DNA of 64,000 bases from Sphingomonas taxi (lineage in GTDB: Bacteria > Pseudomonadota > Alphaproteobacteria > Sphingomonadales > Sphingomonadaceae): NCBI GenBank assembly GCA_003240625.1, contig QFMX01000008.1:62001-126000 (forward strand). Direction: 5' to 3'. The notes under the pieces were generated by a model that saw nothing but the letters and a program-made list of their open reading frames with translations, did not search any database and was not told the origin of the DNA. Each line of letters begins with the position of its first letter. Positions within the stretch are counted from its first letter, which is position 1. The position numbers were made by a program, and so were the translations under genes. Positions 34,957 through 43,050 of this stretch are shown piece after piece.

Positions 34957-37884
34957 TTACTTGGCTGGCTTCTTCGCCGCCGCCGGCACGACCGCCATCG
35001 TCCAGTCCTTCTCCGGCCGCAGATACTTCGCCGCCGTCGCCTGCAACTCCACCGGCGTGGTGGCCACCAAGTCCGAAGCGATCCGCTGCGTCGCCGCGAT
35101 CCGCCGCTGATCGAACGTCGCCCCCCCAAGCTGCTGCAACCAGAACTGGTTCCCGGTCGAGGCGCGCAGGATATACTGCCCCATCGGCTTCTTGATCCGG
35201 TCCAGCTCGTCCGGCGCGATCGGCGTCGACACCAGTTCCGCCGCAATCTGGCGGGCGATCTGGAAGAAGAACGACACCTTATCCGGCGCGACCTGCCCGA
35301 TCGCGACCATCCGCCCGCCGGTGGTCATGCCCACCGGCCACTGGCTAGACACGTTGGGGCTGTAGCTCGCGCCCGCCGCCTGCCGCAGCCGCTCGAACAG
35401 CCGGTCGCTGAACACTTGCGCCAGCACGTCGAGACGCCGCGCCTCGACGATGTTGTCGATCCCGCCGCCGGTCGGCCAGGCGATCACCGCCGCCGCCTGG
35501 TTCTCCGGACCGGTATGCGCGCGCATCACCGGCGTCGTATTATGAGCCGGGAAACCGACCGGAGCACCGACCGTAGACACCGCCGTTCGCGGCTTCATCG
35601 CCCCGAACGACTTGGCGACCGCGGCGATCGCATCCTCGGTCTTCACGTCGCCGAAGATCGAGACCTCGATCGGCCCGGTCTTCAGGATCGGCTCCCAGAA
35701 CGCACGGAAGTCCTTCGCGTTGAGCGCCTCGACGGTCTCCTTGGACGGCGTCCCCCAGCGCGGATCACCGGCCCGCAACAGACCTTCGAGATCGCGCGAC
35801 AAAACGCCGTCCGGCGACGAATCATACCCCGCAAACCCCGCCAGCGCCGCCACCCGAGCGCGCGCCACCGGCGCCGGATCCCAGGCCGGGAACGCCAGCT
35901 TGGCCGCCATCAGCCGCAACTGGTCCGAATAATCCGCCGGTGACGTGATCGCGCCGAGCGTGAACGCATCATCGTCGATCCCGAAGTCGAGACCGATCCG
36001 CCGGCCTGCGGTAAGCTGGTCGAGATCGCCCTGGTCGAGCTTGCCGATGCCGCCCGCGACCAGCGCGAGATCGCCTGCCCAGGCCGGCGTCGGCCGGTTC
36101 GAGGGGATCGCGGTATAGCCGCCACCGAACCGCACGCGCACATATACGCGCCCGGTCTCGCCCGCGTTCGGGAACAGCAGCACGCGCGTCCCGTTGGCGA
36201 AATTCACCTGCTCCATGTCGAACGCGGCGATCTTCTCGCGGCTGGTCACGACACCCGGCTTGCCGAGCGACGGCAGCTTCGAGAAATCGACCGCAGCCTG
36301 CGCACGACGCTTGCCGGCCAGCCCAGAAACATCCGCCTTCAACGCGGTCGCCAGCTTGTTCGCAGCTCCCGCATCGGGGGTCTGCGTGTTCACCAGAGCG
36401 CGGGTCGCCGTCCCCTCGAAGATCGCCTTGCTCGACGCGAGCAGCGTGGCGGGCGTGAACATGCCCTTCGCCTTGGCGTCCTGCAGGATCTTGTACGACG
36501 TTTCCGGCCCGGCCACCGTCTCGCGGATGTCGAGCGCGCCGACCATGTCGTCCGCCTGCTTGGCGCCCGCCTCGACCCGCGCGGTCTCGACGCTGGTCCG
36601 CATGATCGTGTCGAAATCGGCATATTCGCGGTCGACTTCGGCCTGACTCGGCGCGTTGGTCTGCGCATCGGCTATCACCGCGCGCACATCCTTCAACGCC
36701 GCTTCCCAGTCGGTCCCGATCGGCACGATGTTGACGCTGGTCAGGTTCGCCGAGCGCGACACGTCGTCGATCGACACGCCCGCCTGGAGGAAACTGCCGC
36801 CCGCCCGCGCCCGCGTCTCCAGCCGCCGGCTGATCAGCCGAGTGGCCAGCACGTCGACCAGCCGCTTCTGGTTCATGATCGCGGTGTCGTCCTTATACTC
36901 CCATGGCCGCACGACGCCGAGCGTCACCACCGCCGGTATCGCCGGCTCGGCGATCGTCGCGGAGACCGGCGCCTTCGGATCGGGCTTGCCGAAATCGGGC
37001 GCGGGCGTGACCGGGCCGATGCCCTTCCAGTCCGCGAAATTCTTGACGATCAACCGCCCGAACAGCGCCGGATCCATGTCGCCCGAGATGATGACGACGG
37101 TATTCTCCGGCCGATACCAGCGATCGTGGAACGCCTTCACGGTCGCACCGGTCGCGGCCTCCAGCGTCTTGATGTTGCCGATCGGCGAGCGATCCGCGAG
37201 CGGCTGTCCGGCGAAGAACGTCGCGCGGATCGCATCGCCGAAGCGCACCTGCGGGCCCGGCTGCTCGCGCTGTTCGGCGAGCACGATCGGGCGCTCGGCG
37301 GCGACCGACGCGTCGGTGATCGTCGGTTTTTCCATCATCCCGGCCATGATCTTCAGGCTCTCGTCGAGCCCCGCCTGCGTGGCCGAGGGAAGATCGAGCT
37401 TGAAGGTGGTCGAGGTCGGCGTGGTCTGCGCGTTGGTATCCGACCCGAAGGTCGCCCCGAACCGCTGCCACACGCGCTTCGCCTCGCCGTCCGGCACATA
37501 TTCGGACCCGCGGAACGAGAGATGCTCGATGAAATGCGCAAAGCCGCGCTCGCTGTCGGTCTCGTTCAGCGAGCCCGCATCGATCCGCACGCGCACCGAG
37601 ACCTGGCCGGGCGGCACGCCGTTCTTGCGCACCGCAAACCGCATGCCGTTGGGCAGCGTCCCGAACTTCCACTCCGGGTCCCGCGTAAGGTCGCTGCCCT
37701 TGTAGAGCCACGCAGTCGTATCGATTCCCGTCAGCTCGGGAAGCGTCGGTGCTTCTTTGGCGCCCCCCTCGGTAACGGTGGAGGCGGCCTGCTGAGTCGC
37801 CATCTGGCCGCTCGCCGGGATAGCGAGGCCGAGCAGGACGGGGAGCAGGACGGGAGCGCGATACAAGCGCGATAAGGATACCAT
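34957..37884 (-). CDS. Periplasmic M16 family zinc metallopeptidase
   Basis: A 975-residue insulinase/pitrilysin-type peptidase with two M16 halves. The signal peptide is MVSLSRLYRAPVLLPVLLGL, ending near SGQ. The inverted zinc motif HFIEH lies at residues 117-121 (GFAHFIEHLSFRGS), with the downstream glutamate in ERPIVLAEQRE. The C-terminal half has no zinc site, as expected of the inactive M16 partner domains. ATG at 37884 was chosen because it starts the signal peptide; no strong ribosome site is seen. Likely degrades peptides in the periplasm. Confidence 0.92.
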   Translation of the reverse strand: MVSLSRLYRAPVLLPVLLGLAIPASGQMATQQAASTVTEGGAKEAPTLPELTGIDTTAWLYKGSDLTRDPEWKFGTLPNGMRFAVRKNGVPPGQVSVRVRIDAGSLNETDSERGFAHFIEHLSFRGSEYVPDGEAKRVWQRFGATFGSDTNAQTTPTSTTFKLDLPSATQAGLDESLKIMAGMMEKPTITDASVAAERPIVLAEQREQPGPQVRFGDAIRATFFAGQPLADRSPIGNIKTLEAATGATVKAFHDRWYRPENTVVIISGDMDPALFGRLIVKNFADWKGIGPVTPAPDFGKPDPKAPVSATIAEPAIPAVVTLGVVRPWEYKDDTAIMNQKRLVDVLATRLISRRLETRARAGGSFLQAGVSIDDVSRSANLTSVNIVPIGTDWEAALKDVRAVIADAQTNAPSQAEVDREYADFDTIMRTSVETARVEAGAKQADDMVGALDIRETVAGPETSYKILQDAKAKGMFTPATLLASSKAIFEGTATRALVNTQTPDAGAANKLATALKADVSGLAGKRRAQAAVDFSKLPSLGKPGVVTSREKIAAFDMEQVNFANGTRVLLFPNAGETGRVYVRVRFGGGYTAIPSNRPTPAWAGDLALVAGGIGKLDQGDLDQLTAGRRIGLDFGIDDDAFTLGAITSPADYSDQLRLMAAKLAFPAWDPAPVARARVAALAGFAGYDSSPDGVLSRDLEGLLRAGDPRWGTPSKETVEALNAKDFRAFWEPILKTGPIEVSIFGDVKTEDAIAAVAKSFGAMKPRTAVSTVGAPVGFPAHNTTPVMRAHTGPENQAAAVIAWPTGGGIDNIVEARRLDVLAQVFSDRLFERLRQAAGASYSPNVSSQWPVGMTTGGRMVAIGQVAPDKVSFFFQIARQIAAELVSTPIAPDELDRIKKPMGQYILRASTGNQFWLQQLGGATFDQRRIAATQRIASDLVATTPVELQATAAKYLRPEKDWTMAVVPAAAKKPAK

Positions 37885-38032
37885 GACGCATCTGTAGCGT
37901 CCCCGCGCGCGCATCGCCAGCGCCGCACAATCGAGGGTGGCCGCGCCTGCCATCATTTCGTCCAACACCGGCGGTATATCGTGTCCGAACAAGGGGATCG
38001 GCGCAGGCGACGCGCCAGGATGCAGGATAGAA

Positions 38033-38920
38033 ATGACGGTCGAAGCCGAACTGGGGCACGAACTGGGCCACGAACTGGGGCAGCCTTCATTGTGGCGGGA
38101 ATCGGGCGGGCCGGCAGTACGCCGCAGCGCCCGCGTGCCCGATCTGAACGTGATCTCGGGCGCCCCGAAACCGGGCGCCCCCATGGTCGCCGAAGCCAAC
38201 CGCCCGCTGATCATCCGCGTCGGCAAGCATTTGCGCGGCGTGTTCGACCGCATGATCGCCTCGTCCTCGCTGGTCGCCAACGATCCCGTCCTCGACGTCC
38301 GCGATTTCGCCTGGACCGCAGGCCTGCGCGAGAACTGGGCCGCAATCCGCGACGAGGCGGTCCACGTCGCGCTGCAAGGCGAGGCGTCCCCCAGCCTCGC
38401 GACGATCTCGCCCGATCACCGCTCGATCGCCGAGATCGACAAATGGCGGTCCTTCTTCCTCTACGGCTACGGCTATCCGATCGAGGAGAGCCTCGCCCGC
38501 TGCCCTCACACCGCCGGGGCCGTCGCGCGCATCCCCGGCCTCAACAGCGCGTTCTTCTCGATCCTCGCGCCCGGCACGCACATCCCCGAGCATCGCGGCG
38601 TGACCAAGGGCCTCATCACCTGCCACCTCGGCCTGATCGTGCCGCGCGACGGCGACGTCCGCATGCGCGTCCACGACCGCGTGGTACGCTGGGCGGAAGG
38701 CGAGACGCTCGTGTTCGACGACACCTACAACCACGAGGTCTGGAACGACACGAACGGCACGCGCGTCGTCCTGCTGATCCAGTTCGAACGCCCCCTGCGC
38801 AATCCCGGCAAGTGGATCGCCGACCTGTTCCTCGGCATCGTCCGCCGCTCCGCCTTCGTCCAGGACGCGGTCCGCAACATCGGCAGCTGGAACGCCGCGG
38901 TGAAGGCGATGGACGTATAA
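38033..38920 (+). CDS. Aspartyl/asparaginyl beta-hydroxylase family dioxygenase
   Basis: An Fe(II)/2-oxoglutarate oxygenase-like protein. The iron ligands appear as THIPEHRGVTKG and DTYNHEVWNDT, with the 2-oxoglutarate arginine after it (NGTRVVLLIQFERP). The start is uncertain: ATG 38033 has AGGA at the right distance and gives 295 residues but includes a repetitive ELGHELGHELG stretch; ATG 38183 begins the family-like part (MVAEANRPLIIRVGKHLRGV) and gives 245 residues. Related enzymes act on lipid A fatty acids (LpxO) or protein Asp/Asn; the C-terminal hydrophobic IADLFLGIVRR may touch the membrane. Substrate unknown. Confidence 0.85.
   Translation: MTVEAELGHELGHELGQPSLWRESGGPAVRRSARVPDLNVISGAPKPGAPMVAEANRPLIIRVGKHLRGVFDRMIASSSLVANDPVLDVRDFAWTAGLRENWAAIRDEAVHVALQGEASPSLATISPDHRSIAEIDKWRSFFLYGYGYPIEESLARCPHTAGAVARIPGLNSAFFSILAPGTHIPEHRGVTKGLITCHLGLIVPRDGDVRMRVHDRVVRWAEGETLVFDDTYNHEVWNDTNGTRVVLLIQFERPLRNPGKWIADLFLGIVRRSAFVQDAVRNIGSWNAAVKAMDV
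38047..38082. repeat. 12-bp tandem repeat, three copies
   Basis: CGAACTGGGGCA three times with one mismatch, giving the ELGH repeats at the N terminus of the hydroxylase if ATG 38033 is used. Confidence 0.85.
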
Positions 38921-38930
38921 CGCTTCTGCT

Positions 38931-39035
38931 CCCCTCCCTGAAAGGGAGGGGCTGGGGGTGGGTCGGCCGCTTGGCTAGCGTAACGACCGTCACGAACCTA
39001 CCCACCCCCAACCCCTCCCTTCACGAGGGAGGGGA
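38931..39035. repeat. REP-like palindromic element, type D (short form)
   Basis: CCCCTCCCTGAAAGGGAGGG, GCTGGGGGTGGGTCGGC, 45-base centre, CTACCCACCCCCAA and a diverged CCCTCCCTTCACGAGGGAGGG hairpin. Confidence 0.83.
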
Positions 39036-39115
39036 GCAAGAATGGCTCACCCCCTCACCCCCCGAAAGAAACCGTTTCCCGTTCCCCGCTTGATCCCTCG
39101 CCCCCGCCGGGCCAC

Positions 39116-39697
39116 ATGCCCCTCATGCTGATCGAAACGGAATCCACCCCGAACCCCTCGACGTTGAAGTTCCTGCCGGGACGCGCCGTCATGGACGCCG
39201 GCACGCGCGACTTCGCCACCCCCGAGGAGGCCGAGACCAGTCCGCTGGCCGAGGCGATCTTCAATCTCGGCGACGTGACCGGCGTGTTCTTCGGCCGCGA
39301 TTTCGTGTCGGTGACCGCCGCGTCGGGCGTCGCTTGGTCGGACCTCAAGCCCGACGTGCTCGCGATCCTGCTCGATCATTTCTCCGCCGCGATGCCGCTG
39401 TTCAAGCCTGCACGCGCCGGTTTCTCGGTCCCGTCCGACGAGCCCGCTCTGTCGGACGACCCCGCAGATGCCGACATCGTCGCGCAGATCCGCGAACTGA
39501 TCGACACCCGCGTCCGCCCGGCGGTGGCGAACGACGGTGGCGATATCGTCTATCGCGGCTTCGACAAGGGCAAGGTGTTCCTTCAGTTGCAGGGCGCCTG
39601 CGCCGGCTGCCCGTCATCGAGCGCGACGCTCAAGAACGGCATCGAGCAGCTTCTCAAATACTACGTCCCCGAAGTCACCGAAGTGCGAGCCGTCTGA
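39116..39697 (+). CDS. nfuA: NifU-family Fe-S carrier (NfuA-like)
   Basis: A 193-residue protein that delivers Fe-S clusters. The N-terminal Nfu domain begins LIETESTPNPSTLKFLPGRA; the C-terminal NifU domain has RPAVANDGGDIVYRGFDKGK and the cluster-binding CxxC in GACAGCPSSSATLKNGIEQL. The start may be 39116 or the second ATG at 39125; neither has a strong ribosome site. Its stop overlaps the next ATG by one base, coupling it with a nitroreductase gene. It complements the SUF system in this window. Confidence 0.94.
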   Translation: MPLMLIETESTPNPSTLKFLPGRAVMDAGTRDFATPEEAETSPLAEAIFNLGDVTGVFFGRDFVSVTAASGVAWSDLKPDVLAILLDHFSAAMPLFKPARAGFSVPSDEPALSDDPADADIVAQIRELIDTRVRPAVANDGGDIVYRGFDKGKVFLQLQGACAGCPSSSATLKNGIEQLLKYYVPEVTEVRAV

Positions 39698-40290
39698 TGC
39701 GCCAGAAACTCGACGATAGCGTCCTCGACACCGTCTTCCGCGACGCGCGCACCTATAACGGCTACACCGACGAGCCCGTCGCCGAGAGCGAGCTGCACGC
39801 GATCTGGGACCTCATGAAATGGGGCCCGACGTCCGCCAACCAGCTCCCCGCGCGGCTCATCTGGTGCGTCAGCGACGAATCGAAGCAGAAGCTGGCGGAT
39901 GCCTGCAGCGCGCAGAACAAGCCGAAGATCCTGAAGGCGCCGGTGTCGGTGATCATCGGCATGGATACCAATTTCCACGAACACCTCCCCGAGCTGTTCC
40001 CGCATGCCGATGCGAAGTCGTGGTTCGACGGCAACGCCGAACTGCGCGAGGCGTCCGCCTTCCGCAACTCGTCGTTGCAGGGTGCGTATTTCATCATCGC
40101 CGCGCGGATGCTCGGGCTCGATACCGGGCCGATGTCGGGCTTCGACGCGGGCAAGGTCGACGCGGCGTTCTTCCACGACACGCCTGCGGTGCGGACGAAC
40201 TTCATCTCGACTCTCGGCCACGGCGATCCCGCGACGATCTACGCCCGCTCGCCGCGGCCCGACTTCGCGAAGTTCAACACGATAGCCTGA
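39697..40290 (+). CDS. Nitroreductase family flavoprotein (RutE/HadB type)
   Basis: A 197-residue FMN-dependent NAD(P)H oxidoreductase. It has the family beginning DTVFRDARTYNGYTDEPVAE, LMKWGPTSANQLPARLIW and AARMLGLDTGPMSGFDAGKV, close to the subgroup of malonic semialdehyde reductase RutE. The pyrimidine-degradation genes that usually accompany rutE are not here, so the role is more likely general nitro or quinone reduction. TGATG overlap with nfuA fixes the start. Confidence 0.9.
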   Translation: MRQKLDDSVLDTVFRDARTYNGYTDEPVAESELHAIWDLMKWGPTSANQLPARLIWCVSDESKQKLADACSAQNKPKILKAPVSVIIGMDTNFHEHLPELFPHADAKSWFDGNAELREASAFRNSSLQGAYFIIAARMLGLDTGPMSGFDAGKVDAAFFHDTPAVRTNFISTLGHGDPATIYARSPRPDFAKFNTIA

Positions 40291-40300
40291 AGCGGGACCT

Positions 40301-40406
40301 GCTCCCTCTCCCCTGCGGGGAGAGGGTCGGGGTGAGGGGCCGTTGGGAAGGACGGCGCTCGCGGCGCCCCTCACCCTAACCCTCTCCCCAAAGGGGAGAG
40401 GGAATA
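40301..40406. repeat. REP-like palindromic element, type F
   Basis: TCCCTCTCCCCTGCGGGGAG with AGGGTCGGGGTGAGGGG at one side; CCCCTCACCCTAACCCT with CTCCCCAAAGGGGAGAGGGA at the other. It ends four bases before the tsaB start, so its hairpin may hide the ribosome site. Confidence 0.85.
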
Positions 40407-40410
40407 AGAA

Positions 40411-41028
40411 GTGCTCACTTTAGTCATCGAAACATCCACCACCGCCTGCTCGGTCGCGCTCATCGAGTCCGGCGCAGTCATCGCCCGCGCGCATGACGTC
40501 GTCGGCCGCGGCCATGCCGAGCGCCTCATCCCGATGATCGCCGAGCTCCCCAACGGCGGCCGCGCCGACCGCATCATCGTCGATTGCGGCCCCGGCAGCT
40601 TCACCGGCGTCCGCGTCGGCATCGCCGCCGCCCGCGGGCTCGCGCTCGGCTGGGGTGCGGAAATCGCGGGTTTCTCCTCCCTTCCCCTCGTCGCCGCCGC
40701 CGGTTTCGCCGACCGCTTAACCGACGATATTGCGGTCGTGATGGAAGGGGGCCATGGCGAGGTCTTCATGCAAGCCTTCGCCACCGATCTGTCGCCGCGA
40801 TCCGACATGGTATCGCTGAAGCCCGCCGCCGCGCTCGCCGCGCTGGCAAGACGGCGCGCAGTCGGCAACGGCGTCCGCTGGCTCGCCGCGCTCGACGACA
40901 CGATCGACCTGACCGAGGCGCTCCCCGACGCAGCCTCCGCGATTCTGCTCCCCGAGACGCTGACCGCGCTCCCGCCGAGCCCGATCTACGGCCGCGCCCC
41001 CGACGCCAAGCCCTCGGTCCCGAAATAA
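40411..41028 (+). CDS. tsaB: tRNA threonylcarbamoyladenosine biosynthesis protein TsaB
   Basis: A 205-residue ASKHA-fold subunit of the TsaBDE complex that makes t6A37 on tRNA. Starts LTLVIETSTTACSVALIESG and contains DRIIVDCGPGSFTGVRVGIA, the hallmark. Its stop codon TAA overlaps the ATG of rimI (TAATG), a conserved gene pair in bacteria. Confidence 0.96.
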   Translation: MLTLVIETSTTACSVALIESGAVIARAHDVVGRGHAERLIPMIAELPNGGRADRIIVDCGPGSFTGVRVGIAAARGLALGWGAEIAGFSSLPLVAAAGFADRLTDDIAVVMEGGHGEVFMQAFATDLSPRSDMVSLKPAAALAALARRRAVGNGVRWLAALDDTIDLTEALPDAASAILLPETLTALPPSPIYGRAPDAKPSVPK

Positions 41029-41516
41029 TGGCCACCCGCCAGATGGCCACCCGCGCGGTCACCCTCCGCACCGGCGACGCCCGCGATCTCGCGATCGTCG
41101 ACGCGCTGATGACCGAGGCGTTCGACCCGCGCTACGGCGAGGCCTGGACGCGCAGCCAGTGCCTCGGCGTCCTCGCGCTCACCGGCGTCCACCTCACGCT
41201 CGCGTTCGTCGATGATGTCCCCGCCGGTTTCACGATGACCCGCACGGTTGCCGACGAAGCCGAGCTTCTGCTGATCGCGGTAGCCCCCGACTATCGCCGC
41301 CGCGGCGTCGGCACCGCGCTTATCCGCGCGGCGATCGCCGAATGCTCGGTCGGCGCCATCGCGAAACTCCACCTCGAAGTCCGCGCCGGCAACGATGCGG
41401 TCAAGATGTACGGCGCGCATGGCTTCACCAAGGTCGGCGAACGCCGCGCCTATTACCGCGGCAAGACCGGCGTCGCCTACGACGCACATACATATTCGCG
41501 AGTTATCAACGGTTAA
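41028..41516 (+). CDS. rimI: Ribosomal protein S18-alanine N-acetyltransferase RimI
   Basis: A 162-residue GNAT acetyltransferase. Acetyl-CoA motif A is LLLIAVAPDYRRRGVGTALI; the C-terminal RAGNDAVKMYGAHGFTKVGE, RRAYYR pattern is typical of RimI. TAATG overlap with tsaB sets the start, giving an N-terminal extension MATRQMATRAV that contains a repeated MATR; an internal ATG six codons later is equally possible. Confidence 0.93.
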   Translation: MATRQMATRAVTLRTGDARDLAIVDALMTEAFDPRYGEAWTRSQCLGVLALTGVHLTLAFVDDVPAGFTMTRTVADEAELLLIAVAPDYRRRGVGTALIRAAIAECSVGAIAKLHLEVRAGNDAVKMYGAHGFTKVGERRAYYRGKTGVAYDAHTYSRVING

Positions 41517-41522
41517 GGCTTA

Positions 41523-41548
41523 TTGCGAGTCACTATCCCTTTTCGCAA
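41523..41548. promoter_or_regulatory. Possible Fur-type operator before fur
   Basis: TTGCGA (41523) and TCGCAA (41543) are exact inverted arms spanning 26 bases; the left part GCGAGTCACT resembles alphaproteobacterial iron-box sequences. It lies 43 bases before the fur ATG and would allow autoregulation. Confidence 0.35.
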
Positions 41549-41590
41549 CAGCGCGAACGCCCTACATGGCACTGAACGAGGGAATGACAC

Positions 41591-42013
41591 ATGCCGCGCA
41601 AGATCGATCTGGAAGCACTCTGCAACGAGAAGGGCCTGCGCATTACCGAGCAGCGCCGCGTCATCGCACGCGTGCTGTCCGAGGCTGACGACCATCCCGA
41701 CGTCGAGAAGGTCTATGAGCGCGCCTCGCAGATCGACCCCGGCATCTCGATCGCGACGGTGTACCGCACGGTTCGGTTGTTCGAGGAAGCCGGCATCCTC
41801 GATCGCCATGATTTCGGCGATGGCCGCGCGCGCTACGAACCCGCCCCCGAAGCGCATCACGATCACCTGATCGACGTCGAGAGCGGCAAGGTGATCGAAT
41901 TCGTCGATCCCGAACTTGAGCAGTTGCAGAAGGCGATCGCAGAGAAACTCGGCTTCCGCCTAGTCGATCACCGCATGGAACTCTACGGCGTCGCGCTGAC
42001 CCGCAAGGACTGA
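41591..42013 (+). CDS. fur: Ferric uptake regulator family protein
   Basis: A 140-residue Fur-type metal-dependent repressor. DNA-binding part: EKGLRITEQRRVIARVLSEA, then PGISIATVYRTVRLFEEAGI. Metal-binding part: EAHHDHLIDVESGKVIEFVD with the histidine cluster. The C-terminal CxxC pairs of E. coli Fur are absent, as usual in alphaproteobacterial Fur and Mur proteins, so the regulatory metal could be iron or manganese. It follows rimI and precedes plsC. Confidence 0.93.
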   Translation: MPRKIDLEALCNEKGLRITEQRRVIARVLSEADDHPDVEKVYERASQIDPGISIATVYRTVRLFEEAGILDRHDFGDGRARYEPAPEAHHDHLIDVESGKVIEFVDPELEQLQKAIAEKLGFRLVDHRMELYGVALTRKD

Positions 42014-42053
42014 CGCGATCGGCCGGGTCCGCTTTTGCGCGCGGCTGGCGGCG

Positions 42054-42731
42054 TTGCTGCTTGCGCTGATCGTCGCGCTGCCGTTGCATGGCACATGGCG
42101 ACTGTTCGGGCGCAAGTCGCCATGGCCGCCGCGGTTCCTGGGCCTGGTCGCGCGGATCGTCGGCGCTCGGGCGCGCGTCGTGGGCACCCCGCTTCAACAC
42201 GACGTCGTCTTCGTCTCGAACCATCTGAGCTGGATCGACATCCTGCTCCTGTCCGGCGCGACCGGCAGCGCGTTCGTTGCGAAATCGGAACTCCGCGCGG
42301 CCCCGCTGGTCGGCTGGCTCTGCACGCTCAATCACACCATATTCGTGAGCCGCGCCGACCGCATGGCCGTAACCGCCCAGATCGCCCAGATCCGCGACGC
42401 GCTGGCGGCAGACTGGCCCGTCACCCTCTTCCCCGAAGGCACGACGGGAGACGGCACCACCCTTCTCCCCTTCAAGGCCGCGCTGCTGGCCGCGCTCGAT
42501 CCGCCCCCGCCTGGCGTGAAGGTCCAACCCGTCCTGATCGATTACGGCACCGCGACGAGCGAACTCGCCTGGGTCGGCGACGAGCCCGGCCAGCACCACG
42601 CCGCCCGCGTATTGCAACGCAAGGGCAGCTTCGTTGCGACGCTACACTTCGCCGAACCCTTCGACCCAGCGGAGTACGGCGACCGAAAAGCCATAGCCGC
42701 CGAAGCCCGCCGCCGCATGGAAGCGCTCTAG
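42054..42731 (+). CDS. plsC: 1-acyl-sn-glycerol-3-phosphate acyltransferase (PlsC family)
   Basis: Lysophosphatidate acyltransferase for phospholipid synthesis. Catalytic box FVSNHLSWIDILLLSG (H-x4-D) and substrate box LFPEGTTGDGTTLLPFK are intact, after an N-terminal membrane segment. The start is unclear. TTG at 42054 is the first normal start codon and gives 225 residues but cuts into the membrane helix. Upstream codons RVRFCARLAA extend it well, and an ATC at 42018 has AAGGA 8 bases before it. Either a rare start or a mutated ATG is possible. Confidence 0.9.
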   Translation: MLLALIVALPLHGTWRLFGRKSPWPPRFLGLVARIVGARARVVGTPLQHDVVFVSNHLSWIDILLLSGATGSAFVAKSELRAAPLVGWLCTLNHTIFVSRADRMAVTAQIAQIRDALAADWPVTLFPEGTTGDGTTLLPFKAALLAALDPPPPGVKVQPVLIDYGTATSELAWVGDEPGQHHAARVLQRKGSFVATLHFAEPFDPAEYGDRKAIAAEARRRMEAL

Positions 42732-42747
42732 CCAGCGCATAAAGAAT

Positions 42748-42810
42748 GTTCCCCCGCGAAGGCGGGGGCCCAGTCTGGACTCCCGCCTTCGCGGGAGAAC
42801 AAGGAAGGGA
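42748..42810. repeat. REP-like palindrome, type B
   Basis: GTTCCCCCGCGAAGGCGGGG and CCCGCCTTCGCGGGAGAAC about CCAGTCTGG, a slightly diverged copy of the element at 12761. Beside a type A element, as there. Confidence 0.87.
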
Positions 42811-42836
42811 AGCTCCCCCCACCCCCAACACAAAAC

Positions 42837-42944
42837 CCCACCCCGGCGAAGGCCGGGGCCCAATTGAGGGACGATGCTGGTGAAGGCATGCGCTCCGTTA
42901 CTACTATCTTTCCAATTGGCCCCCGGCCTTCGCCGGGGTGGTGC
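42837..42944. repeat. REP-like palindromic element, type A
   Basis: CACCCCGGCGAAGGCCGGGG and CCCGGCCTTCGCCGGGGTG arms with CAATTG near both inner ends. Confidence 0.85.
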
Positions 42945-43050
42945 ATGATGCCGCGATAGTGCCTGATGGCAAGAAGGTGCCTGATACTGGTGAGGACACC
43001 CTAACAACGCCCCCTCCCGCTACCCGCACAAATTTGGTACGGCCCCCAGC

